Origin: Burkholderiaceae bacterium | GTDB taxonomy: Bacteria; Pseudomonadota; Gammaproteobacteria; Burkholderiales; Burkholderiaceae_E | Length of the DNA stretch: 64,000 nucleotides | NCBI GenBank assembly: GCA_900299025.1 | Contig: OMIE01000066.1 | Coordinates: forward strand, 1 to 64,000 | Direction of reading: 5' to 3' | Shown: one piece after another, positions 36,976-45,282 of the stretch | Position numbering within the stretch: the stretch's first letter is position 1 | How the letters are laid out: each line of letters starts with the position of its first letter | Position numbers and translations under genes: made by a program | The notes under the pieces: generated by a model | Database searches by the model: none | What the model saw: the letters and a program-made list of their open reading frames with translations, nothing else | What the model was told of the DNA's origin: nothing

Positions 36976-37551
36976 ATGAGTGGGCAAGCGAAGCGTCCCA
37001 AACCGGGCGAGCGCAAGATTCAAATTCTGCAAACATGGGCGCTCATGCTGCAAGAATCGGGCGATGCGCGGATCACGACAGCGGCGCTTGCTGCGCGTTT
37101 GTCGGTCTCGGAGGCCGCGCTTTATCGGCACTTCGCAAGCAAGGCGCAAATGGTTGAGGGGCTGATCGAATTTAAAGAACAGAGCATTTTTGGACTGATC
37201 AATCAAATAGAGCAAAAGCATGCCGATCCCATCTGGCGTGTGCAAAGCATTGCCCTCATGCTGATTGAGTTTGCACAGGCCAACCCTGGCATGACCCGCG
37301 TCTTGATTGGCGACAGCAGTGTGCTAGAAATTGAGCGACTGCAGCGTCGTATCCAACAAATGCTCGAGCGCATCGAGTTATCGCTTAAGCAAGCGTTTCG
37401 CCAGCTAGATCGTCACAAGATTGATCCAGCCTATGCCGCAGAAGCGATCATGGCCTGGGTGACAGGGCATTGGCTCGGTTTCGTAAGATCAGGGTTCAAA
37501 CCGCTCGATGCCGAGCGTCTTCGCGCGCAGTGCCTGCTTTTCTTAGGCTGA
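36976..37551 (+). CDS. slmA: Nucleoid occlusion factor SlmA (TetR family)
   Basis: A 191-residue DNA-binding protein of the TetR fold, likely the nucleoid occlusion factor that blocks FtsZ assembly over the chromosome. The helix-turn-helix region ITTAALAARLSVSEAALYRH (about residues 35-54) and the following FASKAQMVEGLIEFKE match SlmA closely. The all-alpha ligand/FtsZ-binding domain fills the remainder. ATG 36976 follows GGGAGG; a GTG 12 codons upstream is less likely. Final gene of the dksA to slmA block; convergent with the moeB-like gene. Confidence 0.92.
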   Translation: MSGQAKRPKPGERKIQILQTWALMLQESGDARITTAALAARLSVSEAALYRHFASKAQMVEGLIEFKEQSIFGLINQIEQKHADPIWRVQSIALMLIEFAQANPGMTRVLIGDSSVLEIERLQRRIQQMLERIELSLKQAFRQLDRHKIDPAYAAEAIMAWVTGHWLGFVRSGFKPLDAERLRAQCLLFLG

Positions 37552-37594
37552 AAACAGGGCACGTTTCAGATCCGGCTGCTTTTAGTTCTGTTTT

Positions 37595-38383
37595 TTAGTC
37601 CACGCGACGGGCTTGCCCCGAGCAAACAGCGCAATCGGGGTCGGCTTGTATCCGCATACTGCTTGTTGACATATTTCGCCCATCAATCATGAGTAGGACC
37701 TGGGGCAGGCTGCGGTTCATAAGCACGCGCATCGCAAGCCCTGCTTGCATGCAGCCCACCATGCCCGTTAGGGGCGAAAAAACGCCCATCGTGGCGCAGG
37801 CAACTTCGGCAGGCGCAAGGTCGAGTGGAAAAACGCAGTGGTAGCAGGCCCAAGCGCTTTGACTTGCAGCGCGACTGGCATGCTTTGGATGGTTAAGGTT
37901 GAGCACCATGCATTGCCCATCGAGCCCAATCGCCGAAGCACTCACCAAAGCAACACCATGACTCACACAAGCGCGATTGACCGCGTGGCGGGTTTGAAAG
38001 TTATCGCTGCAATCAAGCACCAGATCAACCGAAGCAATCGCCTGCTCAAGGGCTGCGCCTTCGAGTTTGTGGTCGATCAACTCGTAATGGGGATCCGGAT
38101 TAAGGGCTTGCAGGCTTTGTCGTGCCGACAGCACTTTGGGCATGCCTACACTGTGGCTCTTGTGGACGATTTGCCTTTGTAAGTTGGTCAGATCAACCCG
38201 GTCACCGTCTGCAAGCATAATCCTGCCCACGCCGGATGCGGCCAAATACATCGCAGCAGGCGAACCCAATCCGCCGAGCCCAACGATTAGAACGCTCGCT
38301 GCGAGCAGCCGTTCCTGGCCTTCCACGCCAACCTCATCGAGCAAGAGGTGGCGGGCATAGCGTTGAAGTTGTGCGTCGTTCAA
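37595..38383 (-). CDS. moeB: ThiF/MoeB-type E1-like adenylyltransferase
   Basis: A 262-residue ATP-dependent activator of a ubiquitin-like sulfur carrier (MoaD or ThiS). Key features are QRYARHLLLDEVGVEGQERL, the nucleotide-binding VGLGGLGSPAAMYLA and DGDRVDLTNLQRQIVH, and LDCSDNFQTRH. Two C-x-x-C pairs (CYHC and CAVC) form the zinc site. The best start is TTG 38383, giving M-N-D-A-Q-L-Q-R-Y as in other MoeB proteins; no ATG is in frame nearby. The frame continues further upstream into ctpA. Whether it serves molybdopterin or thiamine cannot be told. Confidence 0.85.
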   Translation of the reverse strand: MNDAQLQRYARHLLLDEVGVEGQERLLAASVLIVGLGGLGSPAAMYLAASGVGRIMLADGDRVDLTNLQRQIVHKSHSVGMPKVLSARQSLQALNPDPHYELIDHKLEGAALEQAIASVDLVLDCSDNFQTRHAVNRACVSHGVALVSASAIGLDGQCMVLNLNHPKHASRAASQSAWACYHCVFPLDLAPAEVACATMGVFSPLTGMVGCMQAGLAMRVLMNRSLPQVLLMIDGRNMSTSSMRIQADPDCAVCSGQARRVD

Positions 38384-38406
38384 GGCTTGCGAGCGCGCAC
38401 CATGCC

Positions 38407-39939
38407 TCAGTCGACGATCCGATCGGTGCGGGCAGCCGCAGTCTGGGTACCAGCGGGTTTGGCCACAGGTCGGCCCTTCAAATGGTTCATCGCTTGTTGC
38501 AATTGCCAATCCTCAGGGCTTCCGAACACCACGGGCTTGCGATTGCGCAAACGTTCGTTGATTTGCTCAGCCGTCAGTGATTTGCCACGGTCTGCACCCG
38601 GCGCATCGGCGCTGTTTTTGCGCTCGGACTGGCTTGGACTCGTATTGTTTTCTTGCGTAATGCCGCCTGCACTAGCCTTACCCGCATCATCGAGATGGCC
38701 TTTAAGATCTGCTTCGCGGACCCGCAAGTGGCTCAAATCGCCATCGGGGTACTCGTCGACCAAAATGTCGGGTGTGATGCCTTTGGCTTGGATCGATCGA
38801 CCGCTTGGGGTGTAGTAACGGGCGGTGGTGAGCTTGATCGCTGTGGTCGATGAAAGCGGCAAAATTGTTTGGACTGAGCCCTTACCGAACGTCTGGGTGC
38901 CGATGATGGTCGCTCGCTTGTGATCCTGCAAAGCACCGGCGACGATTTCGGAGGCGGACGCTGAGCCCGCATTAACTAAAACCACCATGGGAACGCTTTT
39001 GTAAACCGCTGGAATCTGAGCGATCGGGTCATCACCATGTCTTGCGTAGTCGTTGGGGTCTGCGTTGTAGCGTCGACGTGCATCGGCGTTGCGACCATCG
39101 GTACTCGTGACCAAGACTTTTGGCGGCAGGAATGCGGCCGAAACACCGAGTGCACCTTGAAGCAAACCACCAGGGTCGTTGCGTAAATCCAGCACTAAAC
39201 CCTTTAGAGGTCCCTGGCTCGCGAGCTGATCAAGATGTTTGGCTAAGGATGGCAGGGTCTGTTCTTGAAACTGGGTAATCCGGGCATAAGCAAAGCCCGG
39301 CTCGACCATCTTTGAGCGCACGGATTGCACCTTTATCACAGCGCGTTCAAGTGTGAAAACCCTCGGCGTCGGCTCACCCTTGCGGCTGATCGTAATGGTG
39401 ACCGGTGTGCCGGGCTTGCCGCGCATCAACTCAACCGCTTCAGTGGTTGAAATCCCTTTGGCAGGACGCTCGCCGATCTTAACAATCAAATCAGCAGCCC
39501 TAATGCCTGCACGCTCAGCAGGCGTATCCTCAATGGGTGCGATGACCTTGATGAAGCCGTCTTCAATACCGATCTCAATACCGATGCCGCCAAACTGGCC
39601 ACTGGTGTTGAGTTGCATTTCCTTATAGGCCTTGGCATCGAGGAAAGCCGAGTGTGGGTCCAGACCTGAGAGCATGCCACTGATAGCCTCGTTGATCAGT
39701 TTCTTGTCCTCGACTGACTCAACATAATTGCCTTTGATTGCTCCAAATACATCGGCAAACTGGCGCAACTCTTCAAGTGGCAGCGCTTGCAGCGGACTAC
39801 GACTGTCTTTTTGCGCAACCGCAGAAATTCCGAGGCTAACCAAAACACCGGCAACGGCGCCTGCGCAAACGAGCGCAAACGGCCTCATGTGGCGTTTCTT
39901 GGGTGGGTTGCTTGTCGCTTCATCGCGCATTTGATTCAT
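38407..39939 (-). CDS. ctpA: S41 family carboxy-terminal processing protease
   Basis: A 510-residue periplasmic serine protease. The N-terminal transmembrane/signal segment (about 20-42) follows a basic start; a PDZ domain (about 105-195, GGIGIEIGIEDGFIKVIAPI) precedes the protease core. The Ser-Lys dyad is S328 (AGSASASE) and K353 (FGKGSVQ), spaced 25 residues as in E. coli Prc. The C-terminal ~110 residues are polar and variable. It lies 22 bases after gpmA and 23 bases before the moeB-like start, so gpmA-ctpA-moeB form one unit, a common betaproteobacterial order. Confidence 0.96.
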   Translation of the reverse strand: MNQMRDEATSNPPKKRHMRPFALVCAGAVAGVLVSLGISAVAQKDSRSPLQALPLEELRQFADVFGAIKGNYVESVEDKKLINEAISGMLSGLDPHSAFLDAKAYKEMQLNTSGQFGGIGIEIGIEDGFIKVIAPIEDTPAERAGIRAADLIVKIGERPAKGISTTEAVELMRGKPGTPVTITISRKGEPTPRVFTLERAVIKVQSVRSKMVEPGFAYARITQFQEQTLPSLAKHLDQLASQGPLKGLVLDLRNDPGGLLQGALGVSAAFLPPKVLVTSTDGRNADARRRYNADPNDYARHGDDPIAQIPAVYKSVPMVVLVNAGSASASEIVAGALQDHKRATIIGTQTFGKGSVQTILPLSSTTAIKLTTARYYTPSGRSIQAKGITPDILVDEYPDGDLSHLRVREADLKGHLDDAGKASAGGITQENNTSPSQSERKNSADAPGADRGKSLTAEQINERLRNRKPVVFGSPEDWQLQQAMNHLKGRPVAKPAGTQTAAARTDRIVD

Positions 39940-39961
39940 CGATCATCCCTTGAACGAAGGT

Positions 39962-40723
39962 TCAGATCCTATCAGTGTCTGCCTTGCCCTGCGCAGCAAC
40001 CGATGCGATCGCGCGGGCAATCTCATCGGGATCGCCCAAATACCGCCGCGATTGAAACTTAAGCTTGCTGTCGAGTTCAACAAGTAAGGGCTGAGCAGTG
40101 GGGATATTCAAGTTGACGATTTCTTCTTCTGAGATGTGCTCAAGGTGCTGCAAGAGCGCACGCAAGGAATTACCGTGGGCTGCAATCACAAGCTTTCGGC
40201 CCGAGCGTAGAGCAGGCGCAAGCTCTTGTTCCCAAAATGGAACGACTCTTGCCACGGTGTCTTTGAGACACTCGGTACGGGGTATCTGGCCTGGAGGAAC
40301 ATCGGCATAGCGGGGGTCTTGATCACTTTGTCGAGGGTCGCCGGGCATCAAGGGCTCGGGGGCTATCGCATAAGCTCGCCGCCAAATCAGTACTTGAGCG
40401 TCGCCATATTGCGCAGCCGTCTCGGCCTTGTTCAGCCCTTGAAGAGCGCCATAATGACGCTCATTGAGTTGCCAGGCCGAATGTATGGGGATCCACATCT
40501 GATCCATCTCATCGAGCACAAGCCAAAGGGTATGGATCGCACGTCGCAATCTTGAGGTGTAAGCCCGATCAAAAGCGAAGCCTTGTTCACGCAATAACCG
40601 GCCTGCTCGCCTGGCTTCATCGACGCCTTTGGGGCTAAGTGCCACATCGGTCCAGCCGGTAAAACGGTTCTCTAAATTCCACTGGCTTTCGCCATGCCGC
40701 ATCAAAACAAGTTGGTAGCTCAT
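39962..40723 (-). CDS. gpmA: 2,3-bisphosphoglycerate-dependent phosphoglycerate mutase
   Basis: A 253-residue glycolytic enzyme that interconverts 3- and 2-phosphoglycerate. The phospho-histidine motif [18 protein letters not shown] is near the N-terminus. [19 protein letters not shown] and [16 protein letters not shown] (second catalytic histidine) complete the site. Length agrees with GpmA (about 250). The ATG lies 15 bases from a TACAAT box on the minus strand, and the divergent rhodanese gene begins 96 bases away. Confidence 0.97.
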   Translation of the reverse strand: MSYQLVLMRHGESQWNLENRFTGWTDVALSPKGVDEARRAGRLLREQGFAFDRAYTSRLRRAIHTLWLVLDEMDQMWIPIHSAWQLNERHYGALQGLNKAETAAQYGDAQVLIWRRAYAIAPEPLMPGDPRQSDQDPRYADVPPGQIPRTECLKDTVARVVPFWEQELAPALRSGRKLVIAAHGNSLRALLQHLEHISEEEIVNLNIPTAQPLLVELDSKLKFQSRRYLGDPDEIARAIASVAAQGKADTDRI

Positions 40724-40818
40724 AGTGGCTTGTATTGTAGCGATCCGGCAACGTGGAATAATCGCGGACTTAGGCCTGCACGGCGAGGCTTTTTGTGTTG
40801 TCCTTCAGGGATATTTAC

Positions 40819-41223
40819 ATGCAGTTTTTTATTGACAATATTTTTTTGATCGTGATGGCGATCGTCTCGGGTGGCTTACTACTGTGGCCCAGTATCCGCG
40901 ACCGTGCAGGTGGTGAGCGTCTTGACGCGGTCACCGCAACCAGACTAATGAATGACGAGGATCCGACCTTGATCGATGTTCGATCGCCAGCAGAGTACGA
41001 CGCAGGCCACCTGCTGAGGGCCAAAAGTATTCCCTTGGTCGACCTCCCCAAACGTGTCTCCGAGATCAAGGGGAAAAAACCCGTGCTGGTGGTTGATGGC
41101 GATGGTTCCAAAGCCGCAAAGGCGAGCGCCATTATTCGACAGGCGGGCATTGAGCGCGTCTACAGCCTCGCGGGCGGCGTTGCGGCGTGGCGGGCAGCGA
41201 GTTTGCCCTTGGTAAAGTCATAA
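40819..41223 (+). CDS. Membrane-anchored rhodanese-like protein lacking the catalytic cysteine
   Basis: A 134-residue protein with an N-terminal transmembrane helix (about residues 3-24) and a rhodanese-like domain (IDVRSPAEYDAGHL, residues 55-68). In active members the loop reads C-x-x-G-x-R. Here it is D93-G-D-G-S-K98, so the sulfur-carrying cysteine is replaced by aspartate and sulfurtransfer is unlikely. ATG 40819 follows AGGGA; the frame could start eight codons earlier. It opens the rhodanese-grxC-secB-gpsA run typical of betaproteobacteria. Confidence 0.9.
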   Translation: MQFFIDNIFLIVMAIVSGGLLLWPSIRDRAGGERLDAVTATRLMNDEDPTLIDVRSPAEYDAGHLLRAKSIPLVDLPKRVSEIKGKKPVLVVDGDGSKAAKASAIIRQAGIERVYSLAGGVAAWRAASLPLVKS

Positions 41224-41240
41224 TTCTCAAGAGGTCAGTC

Positions 41241-41504
41241 ATGAGTGCAGCGGTTGTTATGTACACCACAGCGGTTTGTCCCTATTGCCAGCGCGCCGAG
41301 CAGCTACTTCGTGCCCGTGGCGTTGAGCATATTGAGAAGGTACGCATTGACCTCGAACCGTCACGTCGAGACGAGATGATGCAGCGTACCGGACGTCGCA
41401 CCGTGCCGCAGATTTACATCGGCGACCACCATGTAGGCGGCTTTGACGATTTGGCTGCGCTTGATCGGGCTGGTGGGCTTACACCCATGTTGACCTCGGT
41501 TTAA
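41241..41504 (+). CDS. grxC: Glutaredoxin 3
   Basis: An 87-residue glutathione-dependent disulfide reductase. The active site is C13-P-Y-C16, followed by the conserved TVPQIYIGDHHVGGFDDL segment with the cis-proline and glutathione-binding GG. The start ATG 41241 is preceded by AAGAGG; a longer frame would overlap the upstream gene. It reduces ribonucleotide reductase and mixed disulfides in the cytosol. Followed by secB after an 89-base gap. Confidence 0.96.
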   Translation: MSAAVVMYTTAVCPYCQRAEQLLRARGVEHIEKVRIDLEPSRRDEMMQRTGRRTVPQIYIGDHHVGGFDDLAALDRAGGLTPMLTSV

Positions 41505-41593
41505 TGCCTTCCCGGGTGCCTGGTATTGACCGGCTACGGGCGAGATTTAGTTTCTACAGCGGCGATTTAAAACATATTCTCAAGGATTAGTTC

Positions 41594-42100
41594 ATGGCTG
41601 ACGAACAACAAGCATCTGCTGGGCAAGGCGAACAAGCGCCGCAATTTTCCATTCAGCGCATCTACCTCAAGGATATGTCGCTCGAATTGCCAAACGCGCC
41701 GCAAATTTTCCTCGAGGCTAGCGCGCCCAGCGTTGAAATTCAGCTCGACATCACCAATGAGGTGCTTGGTGAGGGCGTGCACGAGACAGCCGTCCGCGTG
41801 ACGGTGACGGCAAAAATGGCCGAGAAGGTCGCTTTCCTGGTCGAAGCAACGCAGGCTGGTATTTTCACATCGCAGGGCATTGCTGCGGATCAAATGGAAG
41901 CCGTTGCCAACATTCTTTGCCCGAGCATCATTTATCCCTATTTGCGCTCCAATATCGCTGATGCTGTGCAACGCAGCGGATTCCCACCTGTTCATTTGGC
42001 AGAGATCAACTTTGAGGCGCTCTTCCAACAACGCCTGGCCGAGCAGCAGGCACAGGCCGGCGCAGCCGGAAATGGCTCAGGCATCATCCTGCCCCACTAG
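41594..42100 (+). CDS. secB: Protein-export chaperone SecB
   Basis: A 168-residue cytosolic tetrameric chaperone that holds preproteins for the Sec translocase through SecA. Family marks are [19 protein letters not shown] and the strand [53 protein letters not shown] carries the conserved proline-tyrosine core. The C-terminal tail is Gln/Ala/Gly-rich. It sits between grxC and gpsA as in E. coli and many proteobacteria. Confidence 0.97.
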   Translation: MADEQQASAGQGEQAPQFSIQRIYLKDMSLELPNAPQIFLEASAPSVEIQLDITNEVLGEGVHETAVRVTVTAKMAEKVAFLVEATQAGIFTSQGIAADQMEAVANILCPSIIYPYLRSNIADAVQRSGFPPVHLAEINFEALFQQRLAEQQAQAGAAGNGSGIILPH

Positions 42101-42133
42101 CGCTACGTCAGGGCATCTGAAGCGCTCACGGCC

Positions 42134-43135
42134 ATGCGCATTGCGGTCATCGGCGCTGGCGCTTGGGGCAGTGCGCTTGCGATTCATATCGCCAAGCGGC
42201 ATGCGTTGAGGCTTTGGGCGCGCGATCATGAGCAGGTGGAGGCGATGGCGCTTGATCGCGAAAACAAGCGCTACCTTCCTGGCATACAATTTCCCCAAAA
42301 CCTTCAAGTCACCGCCAGCCTCCAAGAGGCTATTGAGGGTGCATCGCTATGGATTCTTGCCTCGCCCATGTCGGGCTTGCGCCAGAGTTTGGATGCCATC
42401 AAGCAATTGGCCTCGCCGCAGCATTGGCCCGTTTTGTTATGGCTTTGTAAGGGCATCGAACGAGAAAGTGGCTTGCTTGCCCATCAAGTGCTCGAGCAAG
42501 CGGGAGCTGGCGCAACGGGGGGCGCTTTAAGTGGGCCAAGTTTTGCCCTCGAAACCGCTCAAGGTTTGCCTGTGGCTTTGGTTGTTGCAAGCGTTCACGA
42601 GGACTGCGCCCCGGTCGCAAGACAGGCGATGCATCATGATGCGATGCGGCTTTATGGCAACAGCGATCTCATCGGCGTTGAATTGGGCGGCGCTTTAAAG
42701 AATGTCATGGCCATTGCGGCTGGTGTGTGCGATGGCCTTGGCATGGGCAATAACGCAAGAGCTGCCCTGCTCACCCGCGGTCTGGCAGAGATTGCGCGAC
42801 TAGGTCAGCGAATGGGCGCTAAGCCCCAAACCTTCATGGGTCTCACGGGCCTTGGGGATTTGCTGCTCACGGCAACAGGATCCTTGTCGCGTAACCGTCA
42901 AGTCGGTTTGGCCTTGGCCAAGGGCGATTCGATTGCACGCATCCTGGCAGGGCTTGGCCACGTCGCCGAGGGTGTTCATACCGCCGAGGTGGCCGTGCAA
43001 TTGGCTGCGCGTTTTGATGTCGACATGCCCATTACCCAAGCCGTTCATCGTTTGGTAAGCGGCGAGTTGCGCGCCGATCAAGCTTTGCAAGCTTTACTCG
43101 CCCGCGCAGGTCGACAAGAGCTTGATGACTTCTGA
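42134..43135 (+). CDS. gpsA: NAD(P)H-dependent glycerol-3-phosphate dehydrogenase
   Basis: A 333-residue cytosolic enzyme that supplies sn-glycerol-3-phosphate for phospholipids. The NAD(P)-binding motif GAGAWGSALA spans residues 7-16. The catalytic lysine lies in GGALKNVMAIAAGVCDGLGMGNNARAAL (about 185-212), and FMGLTGLGDLLLTATG follows. C-terminal HTAEVAVQLAARFDVDMPIT is typical. Encoded 33 bases after secB and 12 bases before the LOG-family gene. Confidence 0.97.
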   Translation: MRIAVIGAGAWGSALAIHIAKRHALRLWARDHEQVEAMALDRENKRYLPGIQFPQNLQVTASLQEAIEGASLWILASPMSGLRQSLDAIKQLASPQHWPVLLWLCKGIERESGLLAHQVLEQAGAGATGGALSGPSFALETAQGLPVALVVASVHEDCAPVARQAMHHDAMRLYGNSDLIGVELGGALKNVMAIAAGVCDGLGMGNNARAALLTRGLAEIARLGQRMGAKPQTFMGLTGLGDLLLTATGSLSRNRQVGLALAKGDSIARILAGLGHVAEGVHTAEVAVQLAARFDVDMPITQAVHRLVSGELRADQALQALLARAGRQELDDF

Positions 43136-43147
43136 GCGAGTAAAGCA

Positions 43148-43720
43148 ATGACTTTGAGAAAACCATCACTAACTGTTTTTTGTGGTTCCCGCCATGGTCA
43201 ACATCAGGCACATATCGATGATGCCGCAGCCTTTGGGCATTGGATAGGTCAGCAGTCCTGGCATCTTGTTTATGGCGGCGGTAACGTTGGCCTGATGGGC
43301 GAGATTGCCCGGGCTGCCCTGCAAGCCGGTGCGCAGGTCACGGGCATCATCCCTGAGTCCTTGATGAAACGCGAAGTTGGTCTGGAAGGTCTGACGCGGC
43401 TTGAAGTCGTCAGCGACATGTCGGTACGCAAGCAAGCGCTGATCGATCTGGGCGACGCCTTTGTCGTGTTGCCAGGAGGTCTCGGCACACTTGATGAATT
43501 TTTCGAGGTTGCAACGCTTTTGCAGCTCGACTATCACCGCAAACCGATCCTGATCCTTAACCGTGACGGCTTTTGGGATCCACTTCTAGCCCTTGTGAAA
43601 CATCAAGTATTTGCAGGTTTTGTGTCACAAAAAGAGTTCGACGCTTGGCATGTTGTCGACGATTTAGACGATCTGAAGGCATCCTGTCTTGCCTTGCTAG
43701 GCCCAAGCAAGACCATTTAG
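43148..43720 (+). CDS. LOG family protein (possible cytokinin-type nucleotide phosphoribohydrolase)
   Basis: A 190-residue Rossmann-like protein of the LOG / TIGR00730 family. The signature PGGLGTLDEFFE and the glycine-rich LVYGGGNVGLMGEIA are present. Members hydrolyse the ribose 5'-monophosphate from nucleotides, but the bacterial physiological substrate is often unknown, so function is tentative. Its end overlaps trmL by 4 bases on the opposite strand (convergent). Confidence 0.9.
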   Translation: MTLRKPSLTVFCGSRHGQHQAHIDDAAAFGHWIGQQSWHLVYGGGNVGLMGEIARAALQAGAQVTGIIPESLMKREVGLEGLTRLEVVSDMSVRKQALIDLGDAFVVLPGGLGTLDEFFEVATLLQLDYHRKPILILNRDGFWDPLLALVKHQVFAGFVSQKEFDAWHVVDDLDDLKASCLALLGPSKTI

Positions 43721-44241
43721 TCTTTCGCTTGGCCTTCATAGCAACGCTGCTGACGCCAGGCTTCATAAACACTGACTGCGACCGCATTGGAAAGATTAAG
43801 GCTGCGGCTGTTAGCCATCATCGGTAGACGCAAGCTGCGGGCTTGTCCAATTGTTTGAAGAATGTTCTCAGGCAGGCCTCTTGTCTCTGAGCCGAACACG
43901 AGAAAACTCCCGGGTTCGATGGCCTGTCCGAAGAGATGACGGCGAGCTTTGGTCGTGAAGGCAAACAAATGTTGCGGCGACTCCGTGGCTAGAAATTGCT
44001 CCCAGCTTGGGTGCACACGAACCGAGGCAAATTCACGGTAGTCGAGCCCCGCCCTTCGCATTTTGGCGTGATCGAGTGGAAAGCCAAGGGGCTCAATGAG
44101 ATGCAGGCTGGCACCCGTATTGGCGCAAAGACGCATGATGTTGCCAGTGTTTGGCGGTATCTCCGGATAAACCAGCACGACGTGGACATCGGCGGCAATC
44201 CATGGGCCTGCGGCAAGTTCGGGGGTTGTCATTTCGTTCAC
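43717..44241 (-). CDS. trmL: tRNA (cytidine(34)-2'-O)-methyltransferase TrmL
   Basis: A 174-residue SPOUT methyltransferase that 2'-O-methylates wobble nucleotide 34 of leucine tRNAs. The family strings PPNTGNIMRLCANTGA, FGSETRGLPEN and NSRSLNLSNAVAVSVYEAWRQ (knot/SAM-binding) are unmistakable. The last ~15 residues are a short tail. It overlaps the convergent LOG gene and lies 30 bases downstream of comF. Confidence 0.96.
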   Translation of the reverse strand: MNEMTTPELAAGPWIAADVHVVLVYPEIPPNTGNIMRLCANTGASLHLIEPLGFPLDHAKMRRAGLDYREFASVRVHPSWEQFLATESPQHLFAFTTKARRHLFGQAIEPGSFLVFGSETRGLPENILQTIGQARSLRLPMMANSRSLNLSNAVAVSVYEAWRQQRCYEGQAKD

Positions 44242-44271
44242 TCATGAAGCAGCCCATCAACATAAACAAGG

Positions 44272-45156
44272 CTAGCGACGCATCAACACAACAAGGCTAA
44301 TCGATTGTATGGGCTTTGCCTTTAGGGCAAGGCAAGCGGCGGCTAGGGTCGAGCCCGTGGTCATGACGTCGTCGAGCAAAACAATAGGCCTTCTCGTGCG
44401 CAGTGCAGGCTGTGCCCCCGGCCCGAGATAAAACCCAGCTGTCCCATGGGAGGGATCAGGCGGGGAAGCCTCTCGAGCCTGGGCCGATAACGCGCGTTCC
44501 TTGCCAGTGCGACGTGATTGACTCGTACCGGTGTCATGGCGCAACAGGACTCGGCTTTCAAGCCTTGGCGCATTCCGATGGTCGAGCTTTGCCTGCTGCA
44601 CCCAGCCACGGGCGATTTGCTCAACCGGGTTGTAGCCGCGTTGGCGAAGTTTGGACGGTGTTGACGGAATGGGGATCAGCAACGGGGGCTCTTGCCCATC
44701 GGCATGGCAGCTAAAGGGCCTTCGTTGACCTAGCCAGCGACCAAGCGCGCGACAGGCGTTCGGATCCCCGCCATACTTGCCGAGCATTAAAACCCCATCC
44801 AAGGGGACTTGATAGTCCATCCCGATCCACACGCGATCCCAAGGCGAATCGGCATGCTTGCATGTGTGACTGCCCTCAGGCTGCTCGCTCTGTGTCTTGA
44901 TCCGACCGCAACGAAGGCATCTGGCGTGCCTCAGTGGGTCAGCCCCATCGAGAAGCGGCTGGCATGCGAGGCAGAAATCGCCTCGGGCAAGGCTTAGACA
45001 CAGGAGGCAGCGCTGTGGAAACCACGCTCCACGCAGGTTGCTGCCGATGTTGCGAATCAGCTGCCTCGGATCGCGTACGCCCCTCATGAGTCTTATCGCG
45101 CTTTGCCTTAATCGATGCGTTGCTTCCATAAGGATGAATTTGAAAACCTTGATCAA
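44272..45156 (-). CDS. comF: ComF family phosphoribosyltransferase-like protein
   Basis: A 294-residue protein of the ComF/GntX family. The N-terminal zinc-ribbon-like region has CLLC, CLAC and CLRC cysteine pairs (about residues 54-85). The C-terminal PRTase domain carries RGYNPVEQIARGW and the PRPP motif IVLLDDVMTTGSTLAA. Such proteins assist DNA uptake or phosphonate/competence-related metabolism; the exact reaction is unknown. The N-terminus is uncertain: M10 (45129) is a possible shorter start. A divergent methyltransferase gene begins 126 bases away. Confidence 0.9.
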   Translation of the reverse strand: MIKVFKFILMEATHRLRQSAIRLMRGVRDPRQLIRNIGSNLRGAWFPQRCLLCLSLARGDFCLACQPLLDGADPLRHARCLRCGRIKTQSEQPEGSHTCKHADSPWDRVWIGMDYQVPLDGVLMLGKYGGDPNACRALGRWLGQRRPFSCHADGQEPPLLIPIPSTPSKLRQRGYNPVEQIARGWVQQAKLDHRNAPRLESRVLLRHDTGTSQSRRTGKERALSAQAREASPPDPSHGTAGFYLGPGAQPALRTRRPIVLLDDVMTTGSTLAAACLALKAKPIQSISLVVLMRR

Positions 45157-45282
45157 AACAGCCTAGTGTTTGGCCTCGCAAGATGCCTTTCCCGAGTTGG
45201 CCATGCTGACGCTAGGCCCAGTAGGCCGTCCAGCAAAGACCAATGAGCTAGCATCAACTCGTTTAACTCGTCGAGCAAACCC

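Noticed and set aside
37552-37594. Terminator between slmA and moeB
   Set aside because: T-rich sequence (CTGTTTTTTAG) is present, but no stable hairpin immediately precedes it on the plus strand.
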